From contig CBFHSF010000001.1 of assembly GCA_965658445.1 (NCBI GenBank), positions 62,001 to 126,000 on the forward strand: a stretch of DNA of 64,000 bases, in the 5' to 3' direction. Within the stretch, counting starts at the first letter, position 1, and each line of letters begins with the position of its first letter. The stretch is from CBFHSF01 sp965658445. GTDB taxonomy: Bacteria; Bacteroidota; Bacteroidia; Flavobacteriales; Schleiferiaceae. Below the pieces are notes generated by a model, which was given only the letters and a program-made list of their open reading frames with translations, was not told the origin of the DNA and searched no databases. A program made the translations under genes and the position numbers. Positions 52,056 to 60,687 of this stretch are shown here, in pieces.

Positions 52056-54119
52056 TTATTGCTTTCGGATTTGAATCAGGGCTTCAATAATTTGGATTGC
52101 CGATTCTGCAATGACCGTTCCGGGTCCAAAAACACCTGCAACCCCAGCTTCAAATAGGTAGGGGTAATCTTGTTGAGGAATCACTCCTCCTACTACCACA
52201 AGAATATCCGGTCTTCCGAGTTTTTCCAACGCGGCAATTACTTGAGGAACCAAGGTTTTGTGTCCCGCCGCCAACGAACTCACACCCAAGATGTGAACGT
52301 CGTTTTCTACCGCTTGCTGTGCGGCTTCTTCTGGAGTTTGGAAAAGGGGACCGATGTCTACATCAAATCCAATATCCGCAAAGGAGGTAGAAACCACTTT
52401 GGCACCGCGGTCGTGACCGTCCTGTCCCATTTTAGCGACCATAATACGTGGGCGACGACCTTCGATTTTCTCGAATTCCGCGGCGGCTTCACGTGCTTTT
52501 TGGAAGCTGGAATCGTCTTTTATTTCCGATCTGTACACTCCGGCAATGGATTTAATTTCTGCTTTGTAGCGACCAAAGGATTTCTCCATGGCGTCAGAAA
52601 TCTCACCAAGAGTGGCTCTGGCGGCAGCGGCTTCTACGGCCAATGCCAACAAGTTGCCCTCTCCAGAACCGGCGGCATTGCTCAGGTCTTCCAACGCCTT
52701 GGCGACGGCCTCCTCGTTTCGGTTTTCCTTGAGTTTTTTGAGCCCTTCTAGTTGTTGATTTCTAACGGCTGTATTGTCTACTTCTAAAATATCAATTTCT
52801 TTTTCTTCTTCCGCTTTGTAGGCGTTAACTCCTACGATGACGTCTTGACCGCTGTCTATGCGTGCCTGCTTTTTGGCGGCGGCCTCTTCAATTCTCATCT
52901 TGGGAATTCCGGCTTCAATGGCCTTGGTCATTCCTCCTAGGTCTTCTACTTCTTGAAGGAGTTCCCATGCCGAATGGGCCAATTCTTCCGTAAGGCCTTC
53001 TACGTATTCAGAACCGGCCCAAGGGTCAACGGTCTGAGTGATGCCCGTTTCTTTTTGCAAGAAAATCTGTGTGTTTCTTGCGATTCGAGCGGAGAAATCG
53101 GTAGGCAGTGCAATGGCCTCGTCTAAGGCATTGGTGTGAAGGGATTGTGTTCCTCCCAAGGCTGCGGCCATGGCTTCAATGGCGGTGCGACCTACGTTGT
53201 TAAAGGGATCTTGTTCTGTCAAGCTCCAACCTGAAGTTTGGCAGTGCGTTCTCAATGCCGTCGATTTCGGATTCTTTGGATTGAACTGAGAAACCAATTT
53301 TGCCCACAACATTCTTGCGGCGCGCATCTTGGCAATTTCTCTAAAGTGATCCATTCCTATAGCCCAGAAAAAGCTCAATCGCGGGGCAAAAGAATCAATG
53401 TCCATGCCCGCGGCAATTCCGGTGCGTATGTACTCCAATCCATCGGCCAAGGTGTAGGCTAATTCAATTTCTGGAGTGGCCCCAGCTTCTTGCATGTGGT
53501 ATCCAGAGATACTGATGCTGTTGAACTTGGGCATGTTGTTACTTGTGTATTCGAATATATCGGCAATGATTTTCATGGAAGGCTTGGGAGGGTAGATGTA
53601 GGTATTCCTCACCATAAATTCCTTGAGAATGTCATTTTGAATGGTTCCTGCCAGCTTTTCTGGAGAAACGCCTTGTTCTCTTGCGGCCACAATATAGAAG
53701 GCCATAATGGGAATAACCGCTCCGTTCATGGTCATGGAAACGGACATTTGGTCCAGTGGAATCTGGTCAAACAAGACCTTCATGTCTTCCACGCTGTCAA
53801 TAGCCACACCGGCCTTACCTACGTCTCCAACCACTCTGGGGTGATCAGAATCGTAGCCTCTATGCGTTGCCAAGTCAAAGGCAACGGAAAGTCCCTTTTG
53901 TCCTGCCGCCAAGTTTCTGCGGTAAAAAGCGTTGGATTCTTCAGCGGTTGAAAAACCTGCGTATTGTCTAATGGTCCATGGACGACTGGCGTACATGGTG
54001 GAGTAGGGACCTCTTAAATAGGGAGTAATTCCGGCTCCAAAGTTTGCTTGTTCCTTCGCTGCACCTTTCGATTCAGAACTCTTGGGCGAATAGTTTTTGG
54101 AAAAGGTATGTCTAGCCAT
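52056..54119 (-). CDS. mutB: Methylmalonyl-CoA mutase large subunit
   Basis: 687 residues. The N-terminal TIM-barrel (about 20-530) has RPWTIRQYAGFSTAEESNAF, LSVAFDLATHRGYDSDHPR and NSISISGYHMQEAGA. The C-terminal cobalamin-binding domain (about 560-687) has the base-off B12 motif DGHDRGAKVV and GGVIPQQDYPYL. It isomerises methylmalonyl-CoA and succinyl-CoA, linking propionate to the TCA cycle. It overlaps mutA by 8 nt. Confidence 0.96.
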   Translation of the reverse strand: MARHTFSKNYSPKSSESKGAAKEQANFGAGITPYLRGPYSTMYASRPWTIRQYAGFSTAEESNAFYRRNLAAGQKGLSVAFDLATHRGYDSDHPRVVGDVGKAGVAIDSVEDMKVLFDQIPLDQMSVSMTMNGAVIPIMAFYIVAAREQGVSPEKLAGTIQNDILKEFMVRNTYIYPPKPSMKIIADIFEYTSNNMPKFNSISISGYHMQEAGATPEIELAYTLADGLEYIRTGIAAGMDIDSFAPRLSFFWAIGMDHFREIAKMRAARMLWAKLVSQFNPKNPKSTALRTHCQTSGWSLTEQDPFNNVGRTAIEAMAAALGGTQSLHTNALDEAIALPTDFSARIARNTQIFLQKETGITQTVDPWAGSEYVEGLTEELAHSAWELLQEVEDLGGMTKAIEAGIPKMRIEEAAAKKQARIDSGQDVIVGVNAYKAEEEKEIDILEVDNTAVRNQQLEGLKKLKENRNEEAVAKALEDLSNAAGSGEGNLLALAVEAAAARATLGEISDAMEKSFGRYKAEIKSIAGVYRSEIKDDSSFQKAREAAAEFEKIEGRRPRIMVAKMGQDGHDRGAKVVSTSFADIGFDVDIGPLFQTPEEAAQQAVENDVHILGVSSLAAGHKTLVPQVIAALEKLGRPDILVVVGGVIPQQDYPYLFEAGVAGVFGPGTVIAESAIQIIEALIQIRKQ

Positions 54120-55476
54120 TTTTCTCGTTTTCTAATCGTTCAACATCAGAGACTCTGGAAAGTACCAAGGGTTGTAAGGGTTCAAATTCCCCTTTGGATA
54201 CAGCCTGTGGGTTGGCATTGAACTTCAGTTTATCTGCCATTTCTTCTTGTGCATTGGGGTAGAGGTTGGTTCCCAAGAGGACCTTGTCTCCGCTGGTAAA
54301 GGATTCTTGAAGGATCTTTGCAGATTTTGCAATTTCTGCCTGTAGCGTTCCACTTTGAACCATTTGTAACCAGCCGCCATTTTCTTCCCAAGCAGCGAAT
54401 TGCTCCCAAGCCTTAGAAGCCAATTCAGTAGTCAACTCTTCTATGTAGAAAGCTCCTTTTCCAGGGTCGTTGTGCTTGGCCAAATACGACTCATTCATCA
54501 TGAGCAATTGCTGATTTCTGGCAATGCGCAAGCTAAAGTCATCCGGCTCTTGGAATCTTTGGTCGTAGGGGTGAAGGCAAACTTCATTGGCTCCACCGAT
54601 AACGGCAGACATTCCTTCAGAAGTTGTCCTGAGCATATTGACCCAAGGGTCGTAAAGTGTTTTATTGGTCGTACCCGATTCTGCGTAGAGAATGGGTTTT
54701 ACAGAAATCCCTCTTTCCTGCGTCCATTGGTCTAGCAGTGCTCTAAGCGCTCTGAACTTGGCAATTTCCACAAAGTAGTTAGGCCCAATGGCGAGGTTAA
54801 TCCAAACCGTATCGGGGCATTGGTCGCCCCAATTTTCTGCGTATTCGTTGAGGTGAAGAAGGGTTGCTGCCAATTCTTGAACTGTCGTGGCTCCAGAGTT
54901 GTGGTAGATGTTGGCGTTGATAGCCCAAGGCGTAAGGCCGGCAAGCATTCCATTGGGAGCCGCCATATCGCTTTCTATGTCAGAAAAGCTGTTTCCCGTA
55001 CGCAGAATATTTTCTAGAGGATCACTATTGATGGATCCGTATAAGGCCTTTGCGTTGTAGGTGTTGGCGTAGTCTTCCCATTTTTGAGTCAGGCTGGATT
55101 TATGTGCCGTAACCCAATGCAATCCAATGTGCTCTACTTGAATGTCTTTGAGTAGCACGTCCAGATTTACGTTTTCTTCAACGTAAAAAAGTAGGCTATT
55201 TACCCCTTGATTGAGAAGGGAAAGAGCTTTTTTGTTTACTGACTTTTCATCGTCTACATACATTCCCTCTACAATGGACCAGTACGTCTGCGAACGCGCA
55301 GAATACTCTATGGGGTCAGAACTGTTTTCTGAATTGTAATAGGGGTTGATAGTGATGCCATCTGGAGTCTGGCTGCTGAATTCATAGGGTGATTTCCCCT
55401 TGAGGTCTTTGGTTGCCTTGGCTTCCCATTCCTCTAGGCTTACGCCCTTGAATTCCTTAAATAAATCTGGATTCAT
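54112..55476 (-). CDS. mutA: Methylmalonyl-CoA mutase small subunit
   Basis: 454 residues, shorter than the large subunit because the cobalamin domain is missing, as in Bacteroidetes MutA. It shares the barrel fold: LEEWEAKATKDLKGKSPYEF, WAINANIYHNSGATTVQELA, EVCLHPYDQRF and ELTTELASKAWEQF. It forms the non-catalytic half of the heterodimer. The gene leads the operon; TACCTTTG is 21 nt upstream. Confidence 0.94.
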   Translation of the reverse strand: MNPDLFKEFKGVSLEEWEAKATKDLKGKSPYEFSSQTPDGITINPYYNSENSSDPIEYSARSQTYWSIVEGMYVDDEKSVNKKALSLLNQGVNSLLFYVEENVNLDVLLKDIQVEHIGLHWVTAHKSSLTQKWEDYANTYNAKALYGSINSDPLENILRTGNSFSDIESDMAAPNGMLAGLTPWAINANIYHNSGATTVQELAATLLHLNEYAENWGDQCPDTVWINLAIGPNYFVEIAKFRALRALLDQWTQERGISVKPILYAESGTTNKTLYDPWVNMLRTTSEGMSAVIGGANEVCLHPYDQRFQEPDDFSLRIARNQQLLMMNESYLAKHNDPGKGAFYIEELTTELASKAWEQFAAWEENGGWLQMVQSGTLQAEIAKSAKILQESFTSGDKVLLGTNLYPNAQEEMADKLKFNANPQAVSKGEFEPLQPLVLSRVSDVERLENEKNG

Positions 55477-55496
55477 ACCAATGGAGTTACTGGACC

Positions 55497-55504
55497 CAAA
55501 GGTA
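55497..55504 (-). promoter_or_regulatory. -7 box TACCTTTG upstream of mutA
   Basis: Exact TAnnTTTG match 20 nt before the mutA start codon. Confidence 0.5.
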
Positions 55505-55574
55505 CGATTACCGTGGGTTTTAAAAAATGGATTCTGTAGAAAGGAAGGGGTAAGGGAAGGGGCTGTTCAAAGAG

Positions 55575-55895
55575 CTATTCTACCTCTATCAAGAAAATCT
55601 CCTCACCAGGTTTTACCATCCAGTACTTTTCACGGGCAAATTTTTCTAGAGAGGCCGGGTTGGATTCTAGCTCATTGAGTTCCTTGCGGTTGATTTCTAG
55701 TTCTTTAGAATAGTATTCAATTCCGTTTTCCAAACTTTCAATTTCGCTGTTGAGCTCTCCCAAAACCAACCAGCTATTGTCATCAATAAAAACCATCCAT
55801 ACCACAAAAAAACCGGTCGCCAACACAAATTTATTGGTGAAACGCTTTACCCAGATGTTGTTTTTAATCTTTTTGACCATTGGAATGGATGTCAT
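55575..55895 (-). CDS. DivIC/FtsB-like septum formation initiator
   Basis: 106 residues, a typical size. A short cytoplasmic N-terminus, one membrane helix (about 21-37, FVLATGFFVVWMVFID), a coiled coil (about 46-80, ELNSEIESLENGIEYYSKEL) and a conserved tail with FAREKYWMVKPGEEIFLIE. The tail matches the FtsB/DivIC motif in which the coiled coil leads to a short beta region. It is expected in the divisome with FtsL and FtsQ. A second ATG (MVKKIKNN, 55880) is a possible start. 98 nt separate it from mutA. Confidence 0.88.
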   Translation of the reverse strand: MTSIPMVKKIKNNIWVKRFTNKFVLATGFFVVWMVFIDDNSWLVLGELNSEIESLENGIEYYSKELEINRKELNELESNPASLEKFAREKYWMVKPGEEIFLIEVE

Positions 55896-56020
55896 TGTTT
55901 TGGGACTTGTCTAAGGTAGTTTTAAAAGTGAGCAACCCAACTCCATTACCACGGGGTTTTACACAAAAAATTGTGGAAAATGGAAGGAATTAAAAGTAAA
56001 GAGGCTTTAACCAGAGTGCT

Positions 56021-56095
56021 AGGCGAAAAACCTTTGCCCAAAATATCTAGGCCCGAAAAACCTGAGCCCATAAAAATTAAGCCCAAGAAAGTTAG
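56021..56095. repeat. 15-nt tandem repeat just downstream of the ABC exporter gene
   Basis: GCCC recurs at 56036, 56051, 56066 and 56081, and GGC at 56022 and 56095. Each unit has the form GCCCnnAAAnnnTnA. The ABC gene stop codon lies in the last unit. The stretch 55896-56020 holds nothing else that I can support. Confidence 0.6.
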
Positions 56096-57963
56096 GCAAA
56101 TTGTAATTCGCTCAAATTTCTGTAAACACCACCATCAATAGCCATGAGCTCGGTGTGATTTCCACTCTCAACTACTTTTCCACCATCGATAACCAATATG
56201 TGATCCGCAGAGCGAATGGTGGCCAAACGGTGAGCAATGACGATGCTCGTTCTTCCCTTCATAAGGTTGTCCAAAGCGTCTTGAACCAAGCGTTCTGATT
56301 CCGAATCCAGGGCAGAGGTTGCCTCGTCCAAAACCAAAATTTTGGGATCCTTGAGAATGGCTCTTGCAATGGCGACTCTTTGTCTCTGTCCACCCGACAA
56401 CTGAACGCCGCGTTCCCCAACTACGGTATCGTATTTTTCTGGGAAGGTATCTATGAATTCATAAGCGTTTGCCTTGCGGGCAGCTTCTTGGATTTCCACG
56501 TCCGTTGCACCGGGTTTTCCGTAGGCGATATTTTCTTTGATGGTTCCTCCAAAAAGGAAAACGTCCTGAGGCACCATGGCCATAGAATCTCTTAATGAAG
56601 ACAAATCAAATTCCGAGGCCGGCTTGCCATCAAAAGTAACTTGACCTGAATTCGGCTTATAGAACTGATACAGCAGGGAAACGATGGTAGATTTTCCGGC
56701 GCCGCTGGATCCTACTAAGGCCACTTGTTGGCCCGGAGAGGCCTCAAAAGTAAGTCCATTGAGTACTTGAATATCGGCTCGGGTAGGGTAGGAAAACTCT
56801 ACATTTTCAAAAGCTACCGCTCCTTGAAGTCCTGCTTTTTCTGTGGCGCTTTCTTCAGATACCGGCTCCATGTTCTCGTCCATGATTTCCAATAGGTCCT
56901 CAGTGGCTCCAACGGTTTTCTGAATGCGTGCATAAACGTCTGCCATTCCTCCAATGGAACCACCAATAAAACCAGAATACAAGACAAAGGAGAAGAGATC
57001 TCCCGTTTCTAAATCACCGGTCGAAATGAGATTGGTCCCCATCCAAATAACGGCTACAATGGCACCGAACAGTCCAAGGATGATAAAGGAGGCAAAACCA
57101 CCTCTGTACTTACCGCCTTTAATGGCCGTTTTGGCCACCTCATTGGTTTTGGCTCGGTAACGGGCNNNNNNNNNNNNNNNNNNNNNNNNNNNNNNNNNNN
57201 NNNNNNNNNNNNNNNNNNNNNNNNNNNNNNNNNNNNNNNNNNNNNNNNNNNNNNNNNNNNNNNNAATTTCTAAAAACTCGTTGGCAAAGGCCTTTACGTT
57301 TTGAACGCCTTGCAAGGTCTCCTCAACAATGGTGTTGCTCTCGGCCACTTCGCCTTGTACTTTCTTGGAGTACTTTCTAATGTATCTTCCAAAGAACACA
57401 GCCAACAAAACCACCGGAGGAAGAATGGCCAACATGAAAAGCGTAAGCTTCACAGAGGTATACGCCAAGAGGGTAATCCCCCCAACAATGATGATGATTT
57501 GTCGGATGAATTCAGCAAGGGTCGTGGTAAACGTTTCTTGAAGGAGTGAGATGTCTGCAGAAATTCGGGAGTTCAATTCTCCCACGCGCTTCTTACTAAA
57601 GAAGACCATAGGAAGGCGAATCAAATGCGAATACACCGCTTGTCTCAATGCCGCCAATGACTTTTCGGCAACTTCTACAAAAAGGATGATTCGGAAAAAT
57701 GAAAAGACCGCTTGAACCAATAGTACAGCAACCAGTGTTAGCGCAATATTATCAATGTTGTTGACGAGATCCCCCATGTTGGCCTCATTAACCAAATCCC
57801 CCAACAGTTTGGGGAAGGCCAAGTTGGCGGCACTGGAGAAAAACAAAAACACCAGTCCAACGATAAACTTAAACTGGTAGGGCTTGATGTATTTGTATAG
57901 AGATAGAGCCTTCTTCAGAGAAGAAGATTTTATCCCCCTAGATTTTTTTTCCTCTTGGGACAT
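56092..57963 (-). CDS. ABC exporter, MsbA/BmrA-like half-transporter, interrupted by an assembly gap
   Basis: From the ATG at 57963 (MSQEEKKSRGIK) the transmembrane domain has six helices (to about 330 with the gap). The ATPase domain follows, with Walker A GSSGAGKSTIVSLL, Q-loop MVPQDVFLFGG, signature LSGGQRQRVAIARAI, Walker B ILVLDEATSALD and switch His AHRLATI. The gap 57166-57264 splits FANEFLEI from ARYRAKTNEV, which join directly in homologues. Such exporters move lipids or drugs across the inner membrane as homodimers. It follows the 2OG oxygenase by 36 nt. Confidence 0.9.
   Translation of the reverse strand: MSQEEKKSRGIKSSSLKKALSLYKYIKPYQFKFIVGLVFLFFSSAANLAFPKLLGDLVNEANMGDLVNNIDNIALTLVAVLLVQAVFSFFRIILFVEVAEKSLAALRQAVYSHLIRLPMVFFSKKRVGELNSRISADISLLQETFTTTLAEFIRQIIIIVGGITLLAYTSVKLTLFMLAILPPVVLLAVFFGRYIRKYSKKVQGEVAESNTIVEETLQGVQNVKAFANEFLEIXXXXXXXXXXXXXXXXXXXXXXXXXXXXXXXXXARYRAKTNEVAKTAIKGGKYRGGFASFIILGLFGAIVAVIWMGTNLISTGDLETGDLFSFVLYSGFIGGSIGGMADVYARIQKTVGATEDLLEIMDENMEPVSEESATEKAGLQGAVAFENVEFSYPTRADIQVLNGLTFEASPGQQVALVGSSGAGKSTIVSLLYQFYKPNSGQVTFDGKPASEFDLSSLRDSMAMVPQDVFLFGGTIKENIAYGKPGATDVEIQEAARKANAYEFIDTFPEKYDTVVGERGVQLSGGQRQRVAIARAILKDPKILVLDEATSALDSESERLVQDALDNLMKGRTSIVIAHRLATIRSADHILVIDGGKVVESGNHTELMAIDGGVYRNLSELQFA
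57166..57264. other. Assembly gap, 99 N
   Basis: Run of 99 undetermined bases inside the ABC exporter gene. Flanking residues EFLEI and ARYRAK are normally adjacent in the family, so few or no bases may really be missing. Confidence 0.95.
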
Positions 57964-57999
57964 GTGCACATGGGGCTTCTTTGAAGCTCGGTTTGTCGA

Positions 58000-58815
58000 T
58001 TAGTTTTTGTCTTGGAAGTCCAAAGACTTGATTCCAAGAGCTTTTAAAAATTGCTTAGCACGAATCTTAATGGCCTCTTTGGTTGAGGTGGCCATCTTCT
58101 TGCTCAGCTTGTCGTCTGGACGGGCTAAGAACTTAGAGTCGCGATAGCTAAATCCTTCTCCAATGGGTGTGTAGTAATAGGTGTAGAAGGACTTTCTGGA
58201 TTCTCCTTCGGGTACATCAATTTTGCTGTATCCGTGGGGAGAGTTGTCGTCTGTGTAAAAGATTACGGCGCGGTTAAAGGCAGGAGAAATCTTGTCATAA
58301 CACTTGGTCATGTCTTTGTCCCAAACCTCCAAGTCGCCACCGTAGTGGGGCTCCCAATTTTTGTTGAGGTAAATCAACAGGTTGATTCTTCTCCAAAGAT
58401 TGGCTTTGGGGTTCATGTTTACATCGATGTGAACATCCACGTATGAACCGTTTTTTCCTTGGTGCAATCCAGAGCCCAAAGAATCCGTAGTGGTCATAAG
58501 ACCTTCTACGCCGGTAATTTCGCTCATGATTTTACACCACTCATCGGATTTAATCACTTCGCGAACATCTGTGAAAACCTGGTCCCAACGTTCAAAGTGG
58601 TAGTCTTCAGACTTGTCCTCATTTAGACTCTTTCTCTTTACGTTAAGGGTTTCTACGGTTGGAAACTCCTCAAACATCTTAGTAGCCACCTCTTCCCTTA
58701 AAAAGTTGTCCATAACCAAATGGCGATAAGGCACAGCTTGGTCAAAAGACTTCTTCAGTTCCTCGCGCTTTGCTGGATCTGTGTAGATGGGGTTTATGAT
58801 GTTATTTAGACTCAT
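58000..58815 (-). CDS. 2-oxoglutarate/Fe(II)-dependent oxygenase (prolyl 4-hydroxylase-like)
   Basis: 271 residues with a jelly-roll core at about 95-225. VDVHIDVNMNP supplies the HxD iron ligands, SPHGYSK the distal His, and RKSFYTYYYT the Arg for 2-oxoglutarate. LRRINLLIYLNKNW-type strands (here WRRINLLIYLNKNW) and the YGGDLEVWD turn match the family of hydroxylases near polysaccharide loci. The hydroxylated substrate is unknown. It shares the strand with the ABC exporter 36 nt downstream; TACCTTTG is upstream at 58881-58888. Confidence 0.87.
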   Translation of the reverse strand: MSLNNIINPIYTDPAKREELKKSFDQAVPYRHLVMDNFLREEVATKMFEEFPTVETLNVKRKSLNEDKSEDYHFERWDQVFTDVREVIKSDEWCKIMSEITGVEGLMTTTDSLGSGLHQGKNGSYVDVHIDVNMNPKANLWRRINLLIYLNKNWEPHYGGDLEVWDKDMTKCYDKISPAFNRAVIFYTDDNSPHGYSKIDVPEGESRKSFYTYYYTPIGEGFSYRDSKFLARPDDKLSKKMATSTKEAIKIRAKQFLKALGIKSLDFQDKN

Positions 58816-58880
58816 GCGATTTCAATTCCAAAAGTGATAATATCCATGGAGGACCAAAGATCATTCCATCGATGAACTGC

Positions 58881-58888
58881 AAAGGTAA
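58881..58888 (-). promoter_or_regulatory. -7 box TACCTTTG upstream of the 2OG oxygenase
   Basis: Exact TAnnTTTG match 65 nt before the start codon, giving a leader of about 60 nt. Confidence 0.45.
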
Positions 58889-58933
58889 AACTTTCAGACT
58901 GAGTGGCCGAAAGAAATTGACTCTGCCAAAGTT

Positions 58934-58951
58934 AAAAAACGCCTAAGGGCG
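58934..58951 (-). terminator. Short intrinsic terminator after the NUDIX gene
   Basis: On the minus strand CGCC, loop CTTA, GGCG is followed by six T, 30 nt after the NUDIX stop. The stem is only 4 bp. Confidence 0.5.
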
Positions 58952-58981
58952 GATTGAGTTCTTAAACGATGGTAGGACGCG

Positions 58982-59425
58982 TTAAATTGTGCTGGTTTCC
59001 AGTAGTTTGGCCACCACTTTTTTGTCAATGGGATAGGTAACCGCCTCGGTGGTAAGGTCTTTCAGCGGAACCCAAGTAAAGAGCTCGGAATTCTCGTCCT
59101 CTGGAAATAGCCCCCTTTTAACCGTTTGTACTCGATTCCACTCCTTTGAGGAAACCAAATAGTAAACAGAAATCAATTGCTCATTTGCATTAAAAGCAGA
59201 GGCAATGAAGAAATCCGTGGTGTAGAAATGGTCTTCAATTTTCACCTCAATATCCGCTTCTTCTTTAAACTCTCGAATCAGTGCATCGGCAATGCCTTCG
59301 CCCAATTCTACGCCACCGCCTGGAAATTTTGAAAACGTCACCCCTTTGTATCGCTCTTGGGTAACCAAAATTTCTTGGTTGTCATTAATGAGAAGGCCGT
59401 ATGTTCTGATGATAAAGCGGTCCAT
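58982..59425 (-). CDS. NUDIX hydrolase
   Basis: 147 residues. The Nudix box lies at about 36-58: GGGVELGEGIADALIREFKE followed by EADI. The REFxEE metal-binding core is intact; the Gly that normally follows is Asp. NUDIX enzymes cleave nucleoside diphosphates linked to another group; the substrate cannot be read. Last gene of a four-gene run (DUF4920 lipoprotein, heme lipoprotein, MnmD, NUDIX) with gaps of 38, 34 and 23 nt, closed by a small hairpin. Confidence 0.88.
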   Translation of the reverse strand: MDRFIIRTYGLLINDNQEILVTQERYKGVTFSKFPGGGVELGEGIADALIREFKEEADIEVKIEDHFYTTDFFIASAFNANEQLISVYYLVSSKEWNRVQTVKRGLFPEDENSELFTWVPLKDLTTEAVTYPIDKKVVAKLLETSTI

Positions 59426-59448
59426 GAGCTGGGGTAGTGTTTGTGTAT

Positions 59449-60123
59449 CTATTCGGGCTTGGTGGCTCTTGTCATTTCCCTTTTTCCTGGAGGACCGGGC
59501 AAGGCTTCCACCGCAAAACCAGCCGCCTTCATATTTCTCTTGACCTGGCCCTTGGCACAGTAGGTAACTAAAAATCCACCGGGAGCCGTCATTCTGTAAA
59601 GCTTTTCAAAAACCTCTTCTGTCCAAAGTTCCGGTTGGGCAGAGGGTGCAAAGGCATCGTAATAAATCAAGTCAAAATGTTGAGCGGTCTCAAAGTCTTG
59701 CCACTTGGTTTTGTGCTTTGTCAACGTAAAACCTGGAGCGAGTTCAACGGGTTGTCCCCAAGGGCTGATGTGAATTTTCTCATACAGGATTGCGCCTTCG
59801 GCAAGGTCAAAAATGTCTTCGTATCCGGTAGCCTTCCATTCTTCTTCGATCAACGGATAGGCTTCCAGTGAATCATAGGAGATTTCTCTTTCTCCTTTGT
59901 CATTCACAATACTTTCTACGCAAGTCAAAAGAGCATTGAGCCCCGTACCCAAGCCCACTTCTAAAATGCGAAGGGGCTGGGCAGTGCAGTCGTATAGACC
60001 GTAATTGATAAATACGTGAAGAGATTCTTGCAGTGCTCCATGAAAGCTGTGGTAATGCTCATCGAGGGCCTCGATATACAAGGTCTTTGAACCGTCTTTA
60101 GTTTCTCTAACCTCGCGTTTCAT
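59449..60123 (-). CDS. mnmD: MnmD-type tRNA (mnm5s2U34) methyltransferase
   Basis: 224 residues. SAM motif RILEVGLGTGLNALLT (about 51-66), QHFDLIYYDAFAPSAQPELW with the DAFAP catalytic segment, and FLVTYCAKGQVKRNMKAAGF are MnmC C-terminal domain signatures. It would methylate 5-aminomethyl-2-thiouridine at the wobble position. The oxidase half of the enterobacterial fusion is absent, so this is the stand-alone MnmD form. It follows a heme lipoprotein gene in the same operon, a link with no obvious functional reason. Confidence 0.88.
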   Translation of the reverse strand: MKREVRETKDGSKTLYIEALDEHYHSFHGALQESLHVFINYGLYDCTAQPLRILEVGLGTGLNALLTCVESIVNDKGEREISYDSLEAYPLIEEEWKATGYEDIFDLAEGAILYEKIHISPWGQPVELAPGFTLTKHKTKWQDFETAQHFDLIYYDAFAPSAQPELWTEEVFEKLYRMTAPGGFLVTYCAKGQVKRNMKAAGFAVEALPGPPGKREMTRATKPE

Positions 60124-60157
60124 GGAGTTTGCTTATTCTGTAAATCCAATGGGTTAA

Positions 60158-60649
60158 CTACTCAGGGATGTACAGCTTTTTAATTTTTGGAATGGGCCCT
60201 TGGCAATACACTTGGTGACAGCTAATACAGGTCGAAACCATCTTGTTGTAAGCGGCCGTTACCGTCGCGCTATCCGAAGCAATGATGGCTTCCATATCGC
60301 TGAGGTACACTTCGGCGAAAGCCTTAAAAGTCTCATTGATTTCTGAAGGATCTGTAGCTTCTGCCGTGTGAATGGTGTAGAAATCCTCTGGAAAAGACTC
60401 AGGGATTTCACCGTTTTCTACCTGGGCTTTTAATTTTTGATTGTCTTCGTACATCTTGCGCATCAACGAGGCCAATTCACTGGGCTCATACATTACCGAT
60501 TCTTCTTTTTTTGAAGAGGCATTCGCTTCTGTTTTTGAGTCTTCGGCAGTGGTGTCTCCTTCCGCAGAAGAATTACATCCCACCAAAAGGACAGCTGCAA
60601 ATAATGCGGCAAGCATTTTTGACAATGTGCATTTTACTTTGGTATTCAT
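60158..60649 (-). CDS. Lipoprotein with single c-type heme motif (cytochrome c-like)
   Basis: 163 residues. The lipoprotein signal ends VLLVGC (Cys25), followed by a disordered acidic linker (about 28-50, SAEGDTTAEDSKTEANASSK). A helical domain then ends in MVSTCISCHQVYCQGPIPKI, with CISCH as the one heme-attachment site near the C-terminus. The C-terminal CxxCH and the four-helix look suggest a cytochrome c'-like fold. Periplasmic electron transfer or gas binding is possible but not shown. Confidence 0.8.
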   Translation of the reverse strand: MNTKVKCTLSKMLAALFAAVLLVGCNSSAEGDTTAEDSKTEANASSKKEESVMYEPSELASLMRKMYEDNQKLKAQVENGEIPESFPEDFYTIHTAEATDPSEINETFKAFAEVYLSDMEAIIASDSATVTAAYNKMVSTCISCHQVYCQGPIPKIKKLYIPE

Positions 60650-60687
60650 GGTAGTAGTGAGTAGGGTGTTTTCTAAGATGGTTTTGA

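Noticed and set aside
55980..56141. 53-codon plus-strand frame with KxxxP repeats, MEGIKSKEALTRVLGEKP at its start
   Set aside because: It runs antisense into the ABC exporter gene and its repetitive part follows from the 15-nt tandem repeat; there is no ribosome-binding site or conserved domain. Recorded as a repeat instead.
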